A stretch of DNA of 64,000 nucleotides, taken from Bradyrhizobium tropiciagri. Lineage in GTDB: Bacteria > Pseudomonadota > Alphaproteobacteria > Rhizobiales > Xanthobacteraceae. Of the stretch, positions 8,771 to 17,586 are shown piece after piece (positions within the stretch are counted from its first letter, which is position 1; each line of letters starts with the position of its first letter). The notes beneath the pieces are model-generated. The model was not told the DNA's origin. It saw nothing but the letters and a program-made list of their open reading frames with translations, and searched no databases. The position numbers were made by a program, and so were the translations under genes. Location of the stretch: assembly GCF_018130505.1 (NCBI RefSeq), contig NZ_JAFCKH010000004.1:558001-622000 (forward strand). Reading direction: 5' to 3'.

Positions 8771-10486
8771 ATGCTAGCGCCTGAAAGCAATGTGCCTGCG
8801 ACACCAGCGGTGCCGCCGATCGATTTCATGAGCTATCTCGAGAGCAGGGGCGCATTGCGTGATGGCAAGGACGACGGCGCCGGCCGGGTCCGGAACGCGG
8901 ACGGATCGGCCGGCAGCGTCGACTGGAGCGCCGTCACCAAGCTGACGCCGTCGGCGCTGGCCGACGAACTCGCCAGCTTCTATCGGTGCGACCGGGTTCG
9001 CCGCGACGATCTGGTGGACGGACGTTTCGCCGGCGGCGAGATGTCGACGCGATTTCTCAGGGAGGAACGGCTGTTTCCTTACGAGAGCACGGCCGGGGCG
9101 TTTCGGCTTGCGGTCGCCGCTCCGGTCGACGATGAGACATTGCGGGCGGTCGCGCTCGCGCTGCGCTGCTCGATCGCCCTTGCGGTGGCGACGGCCGACG
9201 ATCTGGAGGCCGCGCTTTCCCTGCGGCTCGAGCCCGATCGGGCGAATGACGCCGAGCCGCAGGCCGGCACGAGCGCCGGCGAGGACAATCTCGACAATCT
9301 GCGCGATCTCGCCCGCGGCGCGCCCGTGGTGCGCGCGCTCGACGATCTGCTGCGGCTCGCGGTCGAGCAGCGTGCGACCGATCTGCACATCGAGCCGGCC
9401 GGAAACGTGCTGCAGGTCCGGCTGCGCGTCGACGGCATGCTCAAGAACGTCCCGGCGCCGCCGATGAGCATGGCCAAGGGCATCCTGTCGCGCCTCAAGA
9501 TCATGGCGGGCCTCAACATCACCGAGCGGCGCCTGGCGCAGGACGGGCGTGCGCACATCGTGGTCAGCGGCAGCGAGATCGATCTCCGCGTCGCGACCAT
9601 GCCGACGATGTACGGCGAATGCGCCGTCATCCGCCTGTTGCGCAAGGGAGCCGGCCTGGTGTCGCTCGACCAGATCGGTCTCAGCGCGCATGACGAGGCG
9701 GTGTTGCGCAAGGCGTTGCTGGCGCCCTATGGCATGGTCATCGTCACCGGGCCGACCGGATCGGGCAAGACCACGACGCTTGCGGCATCGCTCGCGGTCA
9801 TCAATGAGCCCACCCGCAAGATCCTGACCGTCGAGGATCCCGTCGAGTATCAGATTCCAGGTATCACCCAGACCCAGGTGCATCCCGGCATCGGCCTGAC
9901 ATTCGCCTCCGCCTTGCGCTCGTTCATGCGGCTCGACCCTGATGTCATCATGGTCGGTGAGATGCGCGACTCCGAGACGGCGCATATCGGCGTCCATGCC
10001 GCGTTGACCGGCCATCTGGTGTTGACGACGCTGCACACCAATACCGCGGCGGGCGCCATCACCCGCATGATCGACATGGGGATCGAGAGCTTCCTGCTGG
10101 CGTCCTGCGCGCGCGTGATCGTGGCGCAGCGGCTGGTGCGGATCCTGTGCGACCATTGCAAGGAGAGCTACTCGCTGTCGGCGGCGGATATCGCCGCGGA
10201 CGAGCGCTATACGGCGCTCGGCATCGAGGCCGGCGAGGTGGTCTGCCGGCCCAAGGGATGCGACTGGTGCGGCTCGACCGGCTTTCGCGGACGCAAGGGC
10301 GTGTTCGAGATCATGGAGATCGGCCCGGCGCTGCGACGGTCGATCGGGCCGAAAACCGATGCCTCCGACCTCGAGGCTGCGGCGCGGCGCGCCGGCATGA
10401 CCTCCATGACCGAGGACGGCGTCGCGAAGCTGCGCGCCGGGCAGACCACGCTCGATGAAATCTTCCGCCTGACCATGAGCCTGTAG
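8771..10486 (+). CDS. gspE: Type II secretion ATPase GspE
   Basis: The cytoplasmic hexameric ATPase powers pseudopilus assembly. The 571-residue product has an N-terminal GspE-N1 region, a Walker A motif GPTGSGKT near residue 327, Asp and His boxes (VIMVGEMRDSETA, LVLTTLHTNTA) and the tetracysteine zinc motif (CDHC ... CDWC) of true GspE proteins. Start ATG 8771 is preceded by GGAG eight bases upstream; the frame is open further 5' but that part overlaps the prepilin peptidase. It heads the operon gspE-F-H-I-J-K-L-M with tight spacing. Confidence 0.93.
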   Translation: MLAPESNVPATPAVPPIDFMSYLESRGALRDGKDDGAGRVRNADGSAGSVDWSAVTKLTPSALADELASFYRCDRVRRDDLVDGRFAGGEMSTRFLREERLFPYESTAGAFRLAVAAPVDDETLRAVALALRCSIALAVATADDLEAALSLRLEPDRANDAEPQAGTSAGEDNLDNLRDLARGAPVVRALDDLLRLAVEQRATDLHIEPAGNVLQVRLRVDGMLKNVPAPPMSMAKGILSRLKIMAGLNITERRLAQDGRAHIVVSGSEIDLRVATMPTMYGECAVIRLLRKGAGLVSLDQIGLSAHDEAVLRKALLAPYGMVIVTGPTGSGKTTTLAASLAVINEPTRKILTVEDPVEYQIPGITQTQVHPGIGLTFASALRSFMRLDPDVIMVGEMRDSETAHIGVHAALTGHLVLTTLHTNTAAGAITRMIDMGIESFLLASCARVIVAQRLVRILCDHCKESYSLSAADIAADERYTALGIEAGEVVCRPKGCDWCGSTGFRGRKGVFEIMEIGPALRRSIGPKTDASDLEAAARRAGMTSMTEDGVAKLRAGQTTLDEIFRLTMSL

Positions 10487-10493
10487 GGCGATC

Positions 10494-11699
10494 ATGCCGC
10501 ACTATCGCTATCGCGCATTGACCAAGGCCGGCGAGATCATCCTCGGCGACGTCGATGCGCCCACGCGCGAGGAGGTGCTGCGGCGCATCGAGTATCTCGG
10601 CCATTTGCCGGTCGAAGCCGAGATCGCGGGCCGCAGGGCGCTGCAGGCAAGCATTTCAAGCAGTGGCCTGCCCAAACAACGAGAGCTGACGACCTTTCTT
10701 CGCCTGCTGTCGCTGCTGCTTCGCTCCGGACTGACGCTGGAAGCAGCGCTGCAGACGCTGGAGGAGGACACCAACAAGGCGGTGTCGCGCTTCGCCGGCG
10801 GGTTGCGCTCGGCGGTCTCGGGCGGCGACGGCTTTGCCGAGGCGCTGGAGCGCCACAACCACATCATCGAACCGATCTACATCGCGATGGTGCGCGCTGG
10901 CGAAGCCTCCGGCAAGCTCGAAGTGGTATTGCGGGCGATTGTCGAGGATCGGACGCGGCGCGAGCAGCTGTCGCAGCGGATCTCGGCCGCGATCCGCTAT
11001 CCGATGTTCCTGGTCGGGTCGGCGCTGGTCATCCTGTTCTTCTTCCTGCTCTATGTGGTGCCGCAGTTCGAGTCGGTATTCTCGGAGTTGCGCGGAAAGC
11101 TCAATTCGGGCGCGGCCTTCGCGCTCTCGATGTCGACCTGGCTGCGCGCGCATCTCGATGCGTTCCTCGGAAGCTGCGGGGCGGTGTTGCTGTTCGGCTG
11201 GCTGATCCTGCGCCAGCCGTCGGCGCGGGCCTGGCTGATGAGCGTGCTCGGCGCCGTTCCCGGCGTGTCCGGGCCGATGCACGACCGCCGTACTGCCCGC
11301 TTCATCGGCACGCTGGGCCTTCTGGTCGAGAACGGCGTTGCGTTGCCGACCGCGCTGAAGATCCTGCGCGATATCATGACCGAGCCGCGCTACGCGGCGG
11401 CGGTCGAGCAGGTGCATGAGCAGGTACGCAATGGCCGGCGTTTCATCGAGGCGCTGGCCGAGAGCGACCTGGTGCCGCCGCTCGCGGTTCGCATGCTGCG
11501 GGTCGGCGACGAGACCGGCGATCTGTCGGCGATCGCCCATCACGCCGCGGAGCTCTACGATCAGCGGCTTGCCATCGGGCTCGACCGGCTGATGGGTGCG
11601 ATCGGGCCCATCACCATCATCGTCGTCAGTATCGGCATCGGGACGCTGATCGTGTCGATCATGAGCGCGCTTCTCAGCATCACCGAGCTTGCGATGTAG
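10494..11699 (+). CDS. gspF: Type II secretion inner-membrane platform protein GspF
   Basis: The 401-residue polytopic protein has two repeated T2SSF domains (about residues 70-190 and 270-390) and three membrane segments, near residues 170-190, 220-240 and 365-395. It starts with MPHYRYRALTKAGEI, the usual GspF N-terminus (PxYxYxAL). It forms the inner-membrane platform that couples GspE to the pseudopilus. It begins 8 bp after gspE and keeps normal family length. Confidence 0.93.
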   Translation: MPHYRYRALTKAGEIILGDVDAPTREEVLRRIEYLGHLPVEAEIAGRRALQASISSSGLPKQRELTTFLRLLSLLLRSGLTLEAALQTLEEDTNKAVSRFAGGLRSAVSGGDGFAEALERHNHIIEPIYIAMVRAGEASGKLEVVLRAIVEDRTRREQLSQRISAAIRYPMFLVGSALVILFFFLLYVVPQFESVFSELRGKLNSGAAFALSMSTWLRAHLDAFLGSCGAVLLFGWLILRQPSARAWLMSVLGAVPGVSGPMHDRRTARFIGTLGLLVENGVALPTALKILRDIMTEPRYAAAVEQVHEQVRNGRRFIEALAESDLVPPLAVRMLRVGDETGDLSAIAHHAAELYDQRLAIGLDRLMGAIGPITIIVVSIGIGTLIVSIMSALLSITELAM

Positions 11700-11704
11700 G
11701 GCCG

Positions 11705-12154
11705 ATGACGCGAACCACCACCAGCGGATCCTGTGCGGGCTTCACCCTGATCGAGATGATGGCGGTGATGCTGATCGTCTCGATGATGGCCTCGCTGGTC
11801 GTGACGATGATTCCAGGCACCGGGCGCGGCAAGCTGAAGGCATTGACGCTGCAGACCGCAGCGCTGTTGCGGCGCGAACGGCTTGCCGCGGTTCTCACCG
11901 GGCAGAGCCGGTTCGTATCGCTCGACGGCAGCGCGCGGACGCTGGTCGGGCAGAGCGGGGCGATCGCGATTCCCCGCGACGTCGTGGTCGACGTGATCGG
12001 TGTGGACGAGCGTTGGTCGGGACGGCGGGCGGTCGTCCGGTTCGCGCCGGATGGTGCCTCCACCGGCGCGGTGTTGAAGTTCTCCTGGGAGAATGTTCGC
12101 TATGAGGTCGACGTCAACTGGTATAACGGCCGTGTTGCGGTCGATATACCCTGA
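11705..12154 (+). CDS. gspH: Minor pseudopilin GspH-like
   Basis: The 149-residue product has a short basic leader ending in Gly at the prepilin cleavage motif (CAG-FTLIEMM, Glu at mature position 5), then a hydrophobic helix and a small beta domain. Cleavage would be done by the nearby prepilin peptidase. The length and the SGQ/SAR-type content after the helix (TAALLRRERLAAV) fit GspH better than the major pseudopilin GspG, which lacks this organisation. It begins 5 bp after gspF, the position where gspG normally lies. Confidence 0.8.
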   Translation: MTRTTTSGSCAGFTLIEMMAVMLIVSMMASLVVTMIPGTGRGKLKALTLQTAALLRRERLAAVLTGQSRFVSLDGSARTLVGQSGAIAIPRDVVVDVIGVDERWSGRRAVVRFAPDGASTGAVLKFSWENVRYEVDVNWYNGRVAVDIP

Positions 12155-12593
12155 ACCTCGCGCGGCGCGTGCCGGGTTCACCTTGATCGAGGCGCTGGTG
12201 GCGTTGGCGCTGCTGCTGGCGTTCGTGTCCGTGCTCGGCCCGCATCTGTTCTACGCGCGCCGCATCGCCGACAAGATCGACGGCCGCATCGCGGCCCAGA
12301 CCCTGTTGCGCACGATCCTCGATGCACCGCTGGACCGTTCGGTTCTCGCAAATGGAACGCGTGATGGGGAGACCGCCGGGCTGCGCTGGTCGGTCACCGC
12401 CGAGCCGATGTTCATCGACGCCATGGTGCCCAGGCGCGAGGCCTCGGCGCCGGCCACGGCGGACAAGAAGCCGCCGGCAGGCGACCAGCCCGCGAACTGG
12501 ATCGCATACCATCTCGTCGCGTCGGTATCGTGGGGGCCGGGGCAGGTGGTCCGCGCCGATACGCTGCGGCTCGGATTGGGGGGCGAGGAATGA
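12102..12593 (+). CDS. gspI: Minor pseudopilin GspI-like
   Basis: The prepilin motif RAG-FTLIEALVALALL marks a pseudopilin of about 140 mature residues. The start is uncertain: ATG 12102 follows GGGAGA at good spacing and overlaps gspH by about 50 bp. ATG 12093 and GTG 12132 are alternatives, and GTG 12132 would give a more usual 15-residue leader. The C-terminal part carries a Pro/Ala-rich insertion (EASAPATADKKPPAGDQ). GspI with GspJ and GspK forms the pseudopilus tip in known systems. Confidence 0.8.
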   Translation: MRSTSTGITAVLRSIYPEPRAARAGFTLIEALVALALLLAFVSVLGPHLFYARRIADKIDGRIAAQTLLRTILDAPLDRSVLANGTRDGETAGLRWSVTAEPMFIDAMVPRREASAPATADKKPPAGDQPANWIAYHLVASVSWGPGQVVRADTLRLGLGGEE

Positions 12594-13351
12594 CCGCAAC
12601 CGCTCGCCGGGGCTTCCGTGCATCGCATGGCTTCACGCTGATCGAGGTGCTTGCCGCGCTGACCATCGGATCCGCGGTGATCATCGCGACGGCGGCGCTG
12701 ATCAACAACGTCGCGCTGAATTTCGACCGCAGGACGGCTGTGGTCGGGCGAGCCGACCAGCTGCTGCTCGCGGTCGACCGCATCGCCGCGGACCTCGGGG
12801 CGGCCCGTCAACTGCAGCAGTCCGCCGACGGCGGCGATGCGACCGCTGCGTTCAACGGCGATGCGACCGAGGTGAAGTTCGTCACGGGCGGCGCGGCGGT
12901 GGCCGGGACCCGGAGCGAAGAGGTGGTCAGCCTGCAGGTCGAGCGGACCGATGACGTCAGCTATCTGGTTCGTCGCCGCGCCCGTTGGCGCGGCCGGCAA
13001 ATACCGTTCGCGAGCGTCTTGTTGCAGGACCCGGTTCGGTTGATCGAAGGGCAGGTGGACATCAGCTTTGCCTTTGCCAGCCCGGGTCCGGACGGAACGT
13101 TGACCTGGCGCCAGACGTGGAGCGGACAGCAATTGCTGCCGCGGCTCGTGCGGCTCACCATTCGCGACCGTGCCAGCGGCGCCGATCTGTTGCCCGGTCT
13201 TCAGTTCGCCGTTCGCGCCGATGCGCCGATCGACTGCGCCCAGCTCGGCGCCAGTGCCAAATGCGCGACCGGAGACAAATCGGAACCGGCCAAGGAGCCA
13301 ACGAAGGAACCAACTGCGGCGAAGGATACGCCAGCGGGAGGCCGGGGATGA
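12590..13351 (+). CDS. gspJ: Minor pseudopilin GspJ-like
   Basis: The 253-residue protein has the leader and motif SHG-FTLIEVLAAL, a hydrophobic helix and a long beta-rich domain as in GspJ. Its ATG overlaps the gspI stop (ATGA), so translation is coupled. A Lys/Glu/Pro/Thr-rich tail (about residues 225-253) looks disordered and follows a Cys pair (DCAQLGASAKC). Confidence 0.82.
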   Translation: MTATARRGFRASHGFTLIEVLAALTIGSAVIIATAALINNVALNFDRRTAVVGRADQLLLAVDRIAADLGAARQLQQSADGGDATAAFNGDATEVKFVTGGAAVAGTRSEEVVSLQVERTDDVSYLVRRRARWRGRQIPFASVLLQDPVRLIEGQVDISFAFASPGPDGTLTWRQTWSGQQLLPRLVRLTIRDRASGADLLPGLQFAVRADAPIDCAQLGASAKCATGDKSEPAKEPTKEPTAAKDTPAGGRG

Positions 13352-14283
13352 GCCGCCGTCACGCCCAGCGCGGCATGGTGTTGCTCGCAGTGCTGTGGGC
13401 GATTGCGCTGTGCTCGGCGCTCGCCATGGCGACGTCGACGACGTTTCGCAGCCTCGTCGGCATCATCCGGATCGACCGCGATCGCGTGCAGGCCGATGGG
13501 CTGCTGACCGGGGGACTTGAAGCCGCCGCCGGCATCGTCACCGCCCTGAAGGACGCTCAGCTGACCGAGCGCGGCACGACGCTCTCCTTCGCGACCGGAT
13601 CGGTACGCATCACCGTGAGCGACGAGGGCGGCCGCATCGACATCGGAAAGGCGCCGGTCGAATTGCTGGCGTCGCTGCTGCGCTATGTCGGCGCGGAGGA
13701 GGGCGATGCCGGCGCCGTGGCACAGCGGATCGTCGCGATGCGCGACAAGGACCGGCAGCCCCGCCCGGGCGAGGCGCAGGCGCCGCCGAGCGATGCGACG
13801 CAGCCGCCGACCTCAGCCGGTAAGCCCGACCAGCCGGCCGCTGCCGCTCCGTTCACCGACATCGGCCAGCTCGCCGATGTCGCAGGCATGCAACCGGAAT
13901 GGATCGCTGCGATGGCGCCGCTGGTCACCGTGTTCGGAACTGAAACCGTCAATCCGCTCACCACGCCGATTGCGGTGCTGCGGGCGTTGCCGTCGTTCGA
14001 CGCGGAGCGGCTCGAGACCTTCCTCGATATGCGAAGCAAGCCGTTTGCCGATCCCGAGCGGCTCGCCTTCGTGCTCGGGCCGGCGCAGAAATATCTGAAG
14101 GTTGGACCGAAGCACGTCGTTGCGGTCGATCTCGTGGCCAGCACGACCGACGGCTACACCGCTGCGGCCAAGGCGTTCATCGTGGTGCTCCCGGATGACA
14201 AGCAGCCGTACCGGGTTCTCGCCTGGACTCCGGTGTCGCCGTTCACTGCGACGGGCGCCGTGGCATCGCTGGAGCTGCGCTGA
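13348..14283 (+). CDS. gspK: Minor pseudopilin GspK
   Basis: The 311-residue product has a short N-terminus RRHAQRG-MVLLAVLWAIAL, the atypical GspK prepilin motif lacking Glu5, then an alpha domain with helix-hairpin-helix-like repeats and a Pro-rich loop (about residues 130-170). GspK caps the I-J-K tip complex. The ATG overlaps the gspJ stop by four bases. The size is normal for the family. Confidence 0.85.
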   Translation: MSRRHAQRGMVLLAVLWAIALCSALAMATSTTFRSLVGIIRIDRDRVQADGLLTGGLEAAAGIVTALKDAQLTERGTTLSFATGSVRITVSDEGGRIDIGKAPVELLASLLRYVGAEEGDAGAVAQRIVAMRDKDRQPRPGEAQAPPSDATQPPTSAGKPDQPAAAAPFTDIGQLADVAGMQPEWIAAMAPLVTVFGTETVNPLTTPIAVLRALPSFDAERLETFLDMRSKPFADPERLAFVLGPAQKYLKVGPKHVVAVDLVASTTDGYTAAAKAFIVVLPDDKQPYRVLAWTPVSPFTATGAVASLELR

Positions 14284-15338
14284 TGGGCATCGACGCGATC
14301 ATACGGCGCTGGATCGACATTCTGGCCCGCCTGTGGCTCGGCTGGCAGGAGCGCCGCCGTGCCCGGCAGTGGATGAAGGTCACGAGGGATGGCGGCGAAT
14401 GGGTTCTCGCGGATGCACGGAGAACGGTAAGGACGGCCGCCGCGGCCGGGACCGCCGGTGCAGCACTGCCGGATGAGATGCTCCGCGCCGCACAGAAATC
14501 CTTCGTCATTCTGGAACTCGCCACCTCCGACGTCGTCTCGCGCGCGATGAGCGTACCCGCGCAGGCGCGCGATCTGCTGGCCGGCATCGTGCGCAATCAG
14601 ATCGAGCGGCTGTTTCCCTGGCGCGCGAGCCAGGCCGCTTATGGCTTCCATGTCGTGGCCGGCGAGGATCCCGCCATTCTCAACGTGCAGGTTCTCGCCG
14701 CCTCGCGCACGACGCTCGACGAGGTCTGCGGCCAGCTCGACGCGCTGGGACTTCGGATAGATCGTGTCGTCGCGGGAGGCGGCCGCGCCGATGCAGCGCC
14801 GGCGATTACGCTGTGGTCTCGCCTTGCCGATGCGACCGACACCAGCCTTGCGCGGACGCGCAGGATGATCGGCGGGCTGCTCGTCGCAGCGGTCGGCCTG
14901 AGCCTTGCCGTGAGCGTCTGGGCCTTCATGGCGGCTGCATCGGCCGACAGCGAAACCGAGGCGGTCGAGGCGCGCCTCGCGACGTTGCAGCGCCAGATCA
15001 AGGGCAGTTCGTCGCGCGGGTCGATCGCAGCGCTCGCCCCGGCCGAACGGGCGCGAGCGCTCAAGGAGACGTCGCCGGTTGCGGTGGTCGTCATCGAGGC
15101 GCTGGCGCGGACGCTGCCCGAGACGTCCTACCTCACGGAATTGAACATAGACGGGGAGACGCTGCGCATCGTGGGCCTTGCCGACGATGCGCCGTCGTTG
15201 ATCGCGCCGCTGGAGCGTTCCGGGCACTTCAAGGACGCGCACTTCTTCGCGCCGACGACCCGCAATGCCGAGGGCGGTCGCTTCGTGTTCCACATCGAGG
15301 CTCGGGTGGAGCCGCGCTTCAGGATCGATGGAGAGTGA
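14283..15338 (+). CDS. gspL: Type II secretion protein GspL-like
   Basis: The 351-residue protein has a cytoplasmic N-terminal part, one clear membrane helix near residues 195-220 (IGGLLVAAVGLSLAVSVWAFM), a coiled-coil stretch and a periplasmic PilN-like ferredoxin fold. This is the GspL layout, although the actin-like N-terminal domain is divergent. GspL links GspE to GspM at the inner membrane. Its start ATG shares bases with the gspK stop (TGATG). Confidence 0.75.
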   Translation: MGIDAIIRRWIDILARLWLGWQERRRARQWMKVTRDGGEWVLADARRTVRTAAAAGTAGAALPDEMLRAAQKSFVILELATSDVVSRAMSVPAQARDLLAGIVRNQIERLFPWRASQAAYGFHVVAGEDPAILNVQVLAASRTTLDEVCGQLDALGLRIDRVVAGGGRADAAPAITLWSRLADATDTSLARTRRMIGGLLVAAVGLSLAVSVWAFMAAASADSETEAVEARLATLQRQIKGSSSRGSIAALAPAERARALKETSPVAVVVIEALARTLPETSYLTELNIDGETLRIVGLADDAPSLIAPLERSGHFKDAHFFAPTTRNAEGGRFVFHIEARVEPRFRIDGE

Positions 15339-15907
15339 GGGTGTTCAAGCCGAAGCTCAAATTCAACGTCGATCGAGACCAGCTCCTTGCGGTCGGCGCG
15401 CTGTGCGCGCTGCTCACGATCTCGCTGGTCGTCGTGGCCGGATCGCTGCAGGCACGGTCCGGCGCATTGCAGCGCCTCGACGAGCAGCGCGATCAGCTTG
15501 CAGCGCTCGAAGCGCGTTCGCGGCCGGCCGCGAACCGGCGTGTGCAGACCAGGAATCTGCCGGCCCCCGTGATCGCGTTCCTCGATGCGCCGACCAGCGG
15601 TCTCGCCACGGCACAGTTCCAGGCTTATCTCTCCGAACTCGTGGCCGGACAGCACGCGGTGCTGGTTTCGTCGGGAGTTCCGGCCGATCGCGACGACAAG
15701 AGCGATGCGATCAAGCTTCAGATCTCCTTGAACGCGACGCTGTCGGCACTGCAGGTGCTGCTTTATCGCCTTGAAAGCGGCACGCCCTACGTTTTCGTCG
15801 ACGCCTTGCTGATGCAGCCCGGCGGATCCGGCGAGCGAGCATCCGCCGATCCGCTCCTGAAGGTCAACCTGACGGTGCACGCATTCTGGCGTCGCAAGAC
15901 AGCATGA
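15335..15907 (+). CDS. gspM: Type II secretion protein GspM-like
   Basis: About 190 residues: a short basic N-terminus, one membrane helix (LLAVGALCALLTISLVVVAG), a coiled-coil and a small PilO/GspM-type periplasmic domain. The start is GTG 15335, which overlaps the gspL stop (GTGA); GTG 15341 is possible. It is the last recognisable gene of the T2SS run. Confidence 0.75.
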   Translation: MRVFKPKLKFNVDRDQLLAVGALCALLTISLVVVAGSLQARSGALQRLDEQRDQLAALEARSRPAANRRVQTRNLPAPVIAFLDAPTSGLATAQFQAYLSELVAGQHAVLVSSGVPADRDDKSDAIKLQISLNATLSALQVLLYRLESGTPYVFVDALLMQPGGSGERASADPLLKVNLTVHAFWRRKTA

Positions 15908-16047
15908 GGCGTGCCGTGCAGCCATTCACCGACAGCACATCGGACGAAACAATTACAACGAGCAATGCCACAAATCTGCAAGATGTAGGTGTTATGCTTT
16001 CTCGGCGGCAGAAGACTGCAAAGAATGTCCGCAGCGCGTCATCTCAC

Positions 16048-16476
16048 ATGCATCAGACACGGTATCGGCAGCTCATCTTGACCGCGTTGGCGGCGGTGTC
16101 CTGTTCGGCCGCGCGTGCCGCCGACTTCACCATCGTCAACGGGTCGAACGTTCCGCTGCAGCAACTCTACGTATCGCCGTGTGGAGCAGGGCAGTGGGGC
16201 CCGAACCAGCTGGCCGGGGCGTTGCCTCCTTCGCGCGGCTTTACCGTCTCCAACATCGTGCCGGGCTGTTACGACATCCAGTTCGTCGTGGCGCCGTGGA
16301 ACAACTGCGTTATCGCCGGCGCGTCGCTACGCCGCCACGCCGTCTGGAAGGTCACGCAGTGGACCGTATTCGGCTCACAGAGCGGCGATTGCTCGCATGT
16401 TGCGAATTACGTTTCCGCAGCTCGACAGCCATGGATCTGGCAACCGGCATCAAGCTCGGGCATGAGGAGAGAGTGA
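16048..16476 (+). CDS. Small secreted protein of unknown function
   Basis: A 142-residue product with a typical Sec signal peptide (residues 1-25, ending ARA before ADF). The mature part is beta-prone and rich in Trp and aromatic residues, with three Cys ([25 protein letters not shown]) and a fourth in GDCSHV. I do not recognise the family. The frame is open from ATG 15904, which overlaps gspM, but the 48 extra residues do not look like a leader. Its place directly behind gspM makes it a candidate cargo or accessory of this secretion system. Confidence 0.6.
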   Translation: MHQTRYRQLILTALAAVSCSAARAADFTIVNGSNVPLQQLYVSPCGAGQWGPNQLAGALPPSRGFTVSNIVPGCYDIQFVVAPWNNCVIAGASLRRHAVWKVTQWTVFGSQSGDCSHVANYVSAARQPWIWQPASSSGMRRE

Positions 16477-16477
16477 C

Positions 16478-17425
16478 GTGCCAAAGGTGTTGGTGACCGG
16501 CGGCGCCGGATTTCTCGGCTCGCATCTGTGCGAGCGGTTGGTCGGGCAGGGCCATGATGTGCTTTGCGTCGACAACTACTTCACCGGAAGCAGGAGCAAC
16601 ATCGCCCATCTGATCGGCAATCCCCGGTTCGAGATGATGCGGCACGATGTGACGTTCCCGCTCTACGTCGAGGTGGACCAGATCTACAATCTGGCGTGTC
16701 CTGCGTCGCCGATCCATTACCAGTTCGATCCGGTGCAGACCACCAAGACCAGCGTGCACGGCGCCATCAACATGCTCGGGCTCGCCAAGCGCGTGAAGGC
16801 GAAGATCCTCCAGGCCTCGACGTCGGAGGTCTACGGCGATCCGGAGATCCACCCGCAGGTCGAATCCTATTGGGGGCACGTCAATCCGGTCGGCGTGCGC
16901 TCCTGCTACGACGAGGGCAAGCGCTGCGCCGAGACCCTGTTTTTCGACTACTGGCGCCAGCATGGCCTGAAGATCAAGGTCGTGCGGATCTTCAATACCT
17001 ACGGCCCTCGCATGCACCCCAATGACGGCCGCGTCGTGTCGAACTTCATCGTTCAGGCGCTCGGGGGCAACGACATCACGCTCTATGGAGACGGCAGCCA
17101 GACCCGCAGCTTCTGCTATGTCGATGACCTCATCGAGGCGATGATCCGGACGATGAACACGCCGAACGATTTCACGGGGCCGATCAACATCGGCAATCCG
17201 CGCGAGTTCACCATTCGCGAACTGGCCGAGCAGGTGGTCGCGATGACGCGGTCACGCAGCAGGCTGGTGTTCGCGCCGCTGCCGTCGGACGATCCGCGCC
17301 AGCGCCAGCCGGACATCTCGCTGGCCCGCGCGGTGCTCGGCTGGGAGCCGACGATTGATCTCAGGGACGGGCTCGAGCGAACGATCAGCTACTTCCGCGG
17401 CCAGTTGATGGCGGCCGCGGAATAA
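16478..17425 (+). CDS. UDP-glucuronate decarboxylase (UDP-xylose synthase), SDR family
   Basis: A 315-residue extended SDR enzyme with NAD-binding [14 protein letters not shown] at the N-terminus, the catalytic YDEGKR (Tyr-X3-Lys, about residues 147-151), [10 protein letters not shown] and the UXS signature [18 protein letters not shown]. It converts UDP-glucuronate to UDP-xylose in the cytoplasm. The start is GTG 16478 with GAGGAGAG just upstream. It could supply donor sugar for the two glycosyltransferases at 2300-7102, although other polysaccharide uses are equally possible. Confidence 0.9.
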   Translation: MPKVLVTGGAGFLGSHLCERLVGQGHDVLCVDNYFTGSRSNIAHLIGNPRFEMMRHDVTFPLYVEVDQIYNLACPASPIHYQFDPVQTTKTSVHGAINMLGLAKRVKAKILQASTSEVYGDPEIHPQVESYWGHVNPVGVRSCYDEGKRCAETLFFDYWRQHGLKIKVVRIFNTYGPRMHPNDGRVVSNFIVQALGGNDITLYGDGSQTRSFCYVDDLIEAMIRTMNTPNDFTGPINIGNPREFTIRELAEQVVAMTRSRSRLVFAPLPSDDPRQRQPDISLARAVLGWEPTIDLRDGLERTISYFRGQLMAAAE

Positions 17426-17466
17426 CGTCAGGCGATCGTGTCGGGTCAGCCGGCTCTTCTCACGCT

Positions 17467-17505
17467 GGCTTCAGCGCTCGCAATCGCAACGGGAGCGCTG
17501 AAGCC
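17467..17505. terminator. 13-bp stem-loop between convergent genes
   Basis: Perfect 13-bp stem (17467-17479 with 17493-17505) and 13-nt loop between the UDP-xylose synthase gene and the convergent reductase gene. There is no T run on either side, so it may end transcription only partly or protect mRNA ends. Confidence 0.45.
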
Positions 17506-17586
17506 GGCGTCGGCCGGCTGGCCGGGTTCGGTGGATGGATTTTGCAGGGCCGACCAAGTAGGGACTTGTGTCAGCCCATCATTCGG

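Noticed and set aside
8774..10495. Minus-strand open frame opposite gspE
   Set aside because: Shadow of gspE, which has Walker motifs and a zinc motif; the shadow product is low complexity.
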